Of a stretch of DNA of 64,000 nt, positions 63,547 to 64,000 are shown piece after piece. Every line of letters begins with the position of its first letter. The first letter of the stretch is position 1. The stretch comes from Roseiarcus sp963835955 (GTDB lineage: Bacteria > Pseudomonadota > Alphaproteobacteria > Rhizobiales > Beijerinckiaceae). The stretch spans positions 168,920 through 232,919 of the forward strand of contig CAWIHZ010000014.1 of the NCBI GenBank assembly GCA_963835955.1, read 5' to 3'. Below the pieces are notes generated by a model. The model made no database searches. It worked only from the letters and a program-made list of their open reading frames with translations, and had not been told where the DNA came from. Position numbers and translations under genes: made by a program.

Positions 63547-64000
63547 CAGCGGAGGAGGGAGCGAAGCGACCTTGACGCGCCAGCGGCCGGATACACGGTC
63601 ACGAGCGAGCGCGCCCCTGCGCGCTCTTGGCTGCCTCTGCGGTCTTTGCGGTCTTTGCCGCGCTCATTCATTTTGCCTTTGTGCATGCTCTTTTGGCGTT
63701 TGGATCCGAAGCGTGAGCCCGTCTTTGCCATGCAGCCCTGACGACCGCATCACCTCACATCCGATCGAGCTTGTGGGCTCGGACCATAATCCCTCATGCT
63801 CGAGGGGATCGGGCTCGGGTTGGCGGGACCATCCTTTTTCACGGCGTGTTTCAGCCCGGGGGTCGATCCGCGGTCACCGCCTGCCCGGATCCGGCAAAGC
63901 CGTCGCGTTCGGCTTCGCTGGAATGGGGGTCAAGTCATTAAGCCATCGGCGCCGTGTTGGAGCGGGATTGAGTCATCGGGTCATGCCGCCTTGAACACGG
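63547..64000 (-). repeat. Inverted repeat, right copy (partner at 54153-54606)
   Basis: The complement of 54153-54606 with three base differences. The last bases encode, on the minus strand, the end of a second IS110-type transposase that continues beyond the window. Confidence 0.92.

Overview
The window is a high-GC alphaproteobacterial chromosome segment, most likely from Rhizobiales. The protein families, the gene orders (argD-argF-hslO; rsfS-rlmH-envC-ctpA; acnA divergent from ccmAB) and the dispersed palindromes match that order. I cannot name the genus from sequence alone. Most coding genes are densely packed, and ATGA, GTGA or TTGA stop/start overlaps mark several operons.

Layout. 1-5.3 kb: the end of rplA, the helicase gene hrpB carrying an in-frame palindromic repeat, and a two-gene ABC exporter. 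5.5-8.3 kb: di-heme peroxidase, cupin and ICMT-like methyltransferase. 8.3-13.4 kb: aconitase, a short-chain dehydrogenase and the haem exporter genes ccmA-ccmB; ccmC does not follow. 13.5-14.1 kb: a decayed nucleotidyltransferase/HEPN toxin-antitoxin pair. 14.2-19.7 kb: a seven-gene Mrp-type antiporter operon in the order E-F-G-A'B-C-D-D2. 20.3-23.7 kb: two M16 peptidase subunits and a small unknown protein. 23.7-25.3 kb: a gene-free stretch with large stem-loops and a 10-bp-phased TTGG array, the least explained part of the window. 25.3-29.1 kb: MetE-like protein, DUF3592 protein, creatininase and RidA. 29.2-30.3 kb: an IS481-like element.

30.4-34.5 kb: argD-argF-hslO-prenyl synthase, preceded by a terminator hairpin that can be displaced by an alternative pairing. 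34.5-45 kb: a response regulator with a PepSY protein but no kinase, trypsin-like protease, cupredoxin, propionyl-CoA synthetase, TauE/SafE and GtrA membrane proteins, acyl-CoA ligase, CHAD protein and NDH-2. 45-50 kb: rsfS-rlmH-envC and two tandem ctpA paralogues.

50.2-54.6 kb and 59.9-64 kb are insertion-sequence graveyards, with IS110/IS1111, IS5, IS630 and IS1182 types nested in one another. Between them lie a lytic transglycosylase, a DUF1036 protein, pyruvate kinase, VapBC and an alpha/beta hydrolase pseudogene. The two graveyards carry a near-identical 454-bp sequence in inverted orientation. An IS5-type transposase is split so that its N half (plus strand, ending 52918) and its C half (minus strand, starting 62087) rejoin exactly in frame once the intervening segment is flipped. 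I read this as an IS-mediated inversion of roughly 9 kb.

I found no CRISPR array, no phage genes and no complete new defence system. The best candidates for something undescribed are the structured, phased region at 24.5-25.2 kb, the argD leader, and the conserved RNA-like block downstream of the IS1111-type transposases.
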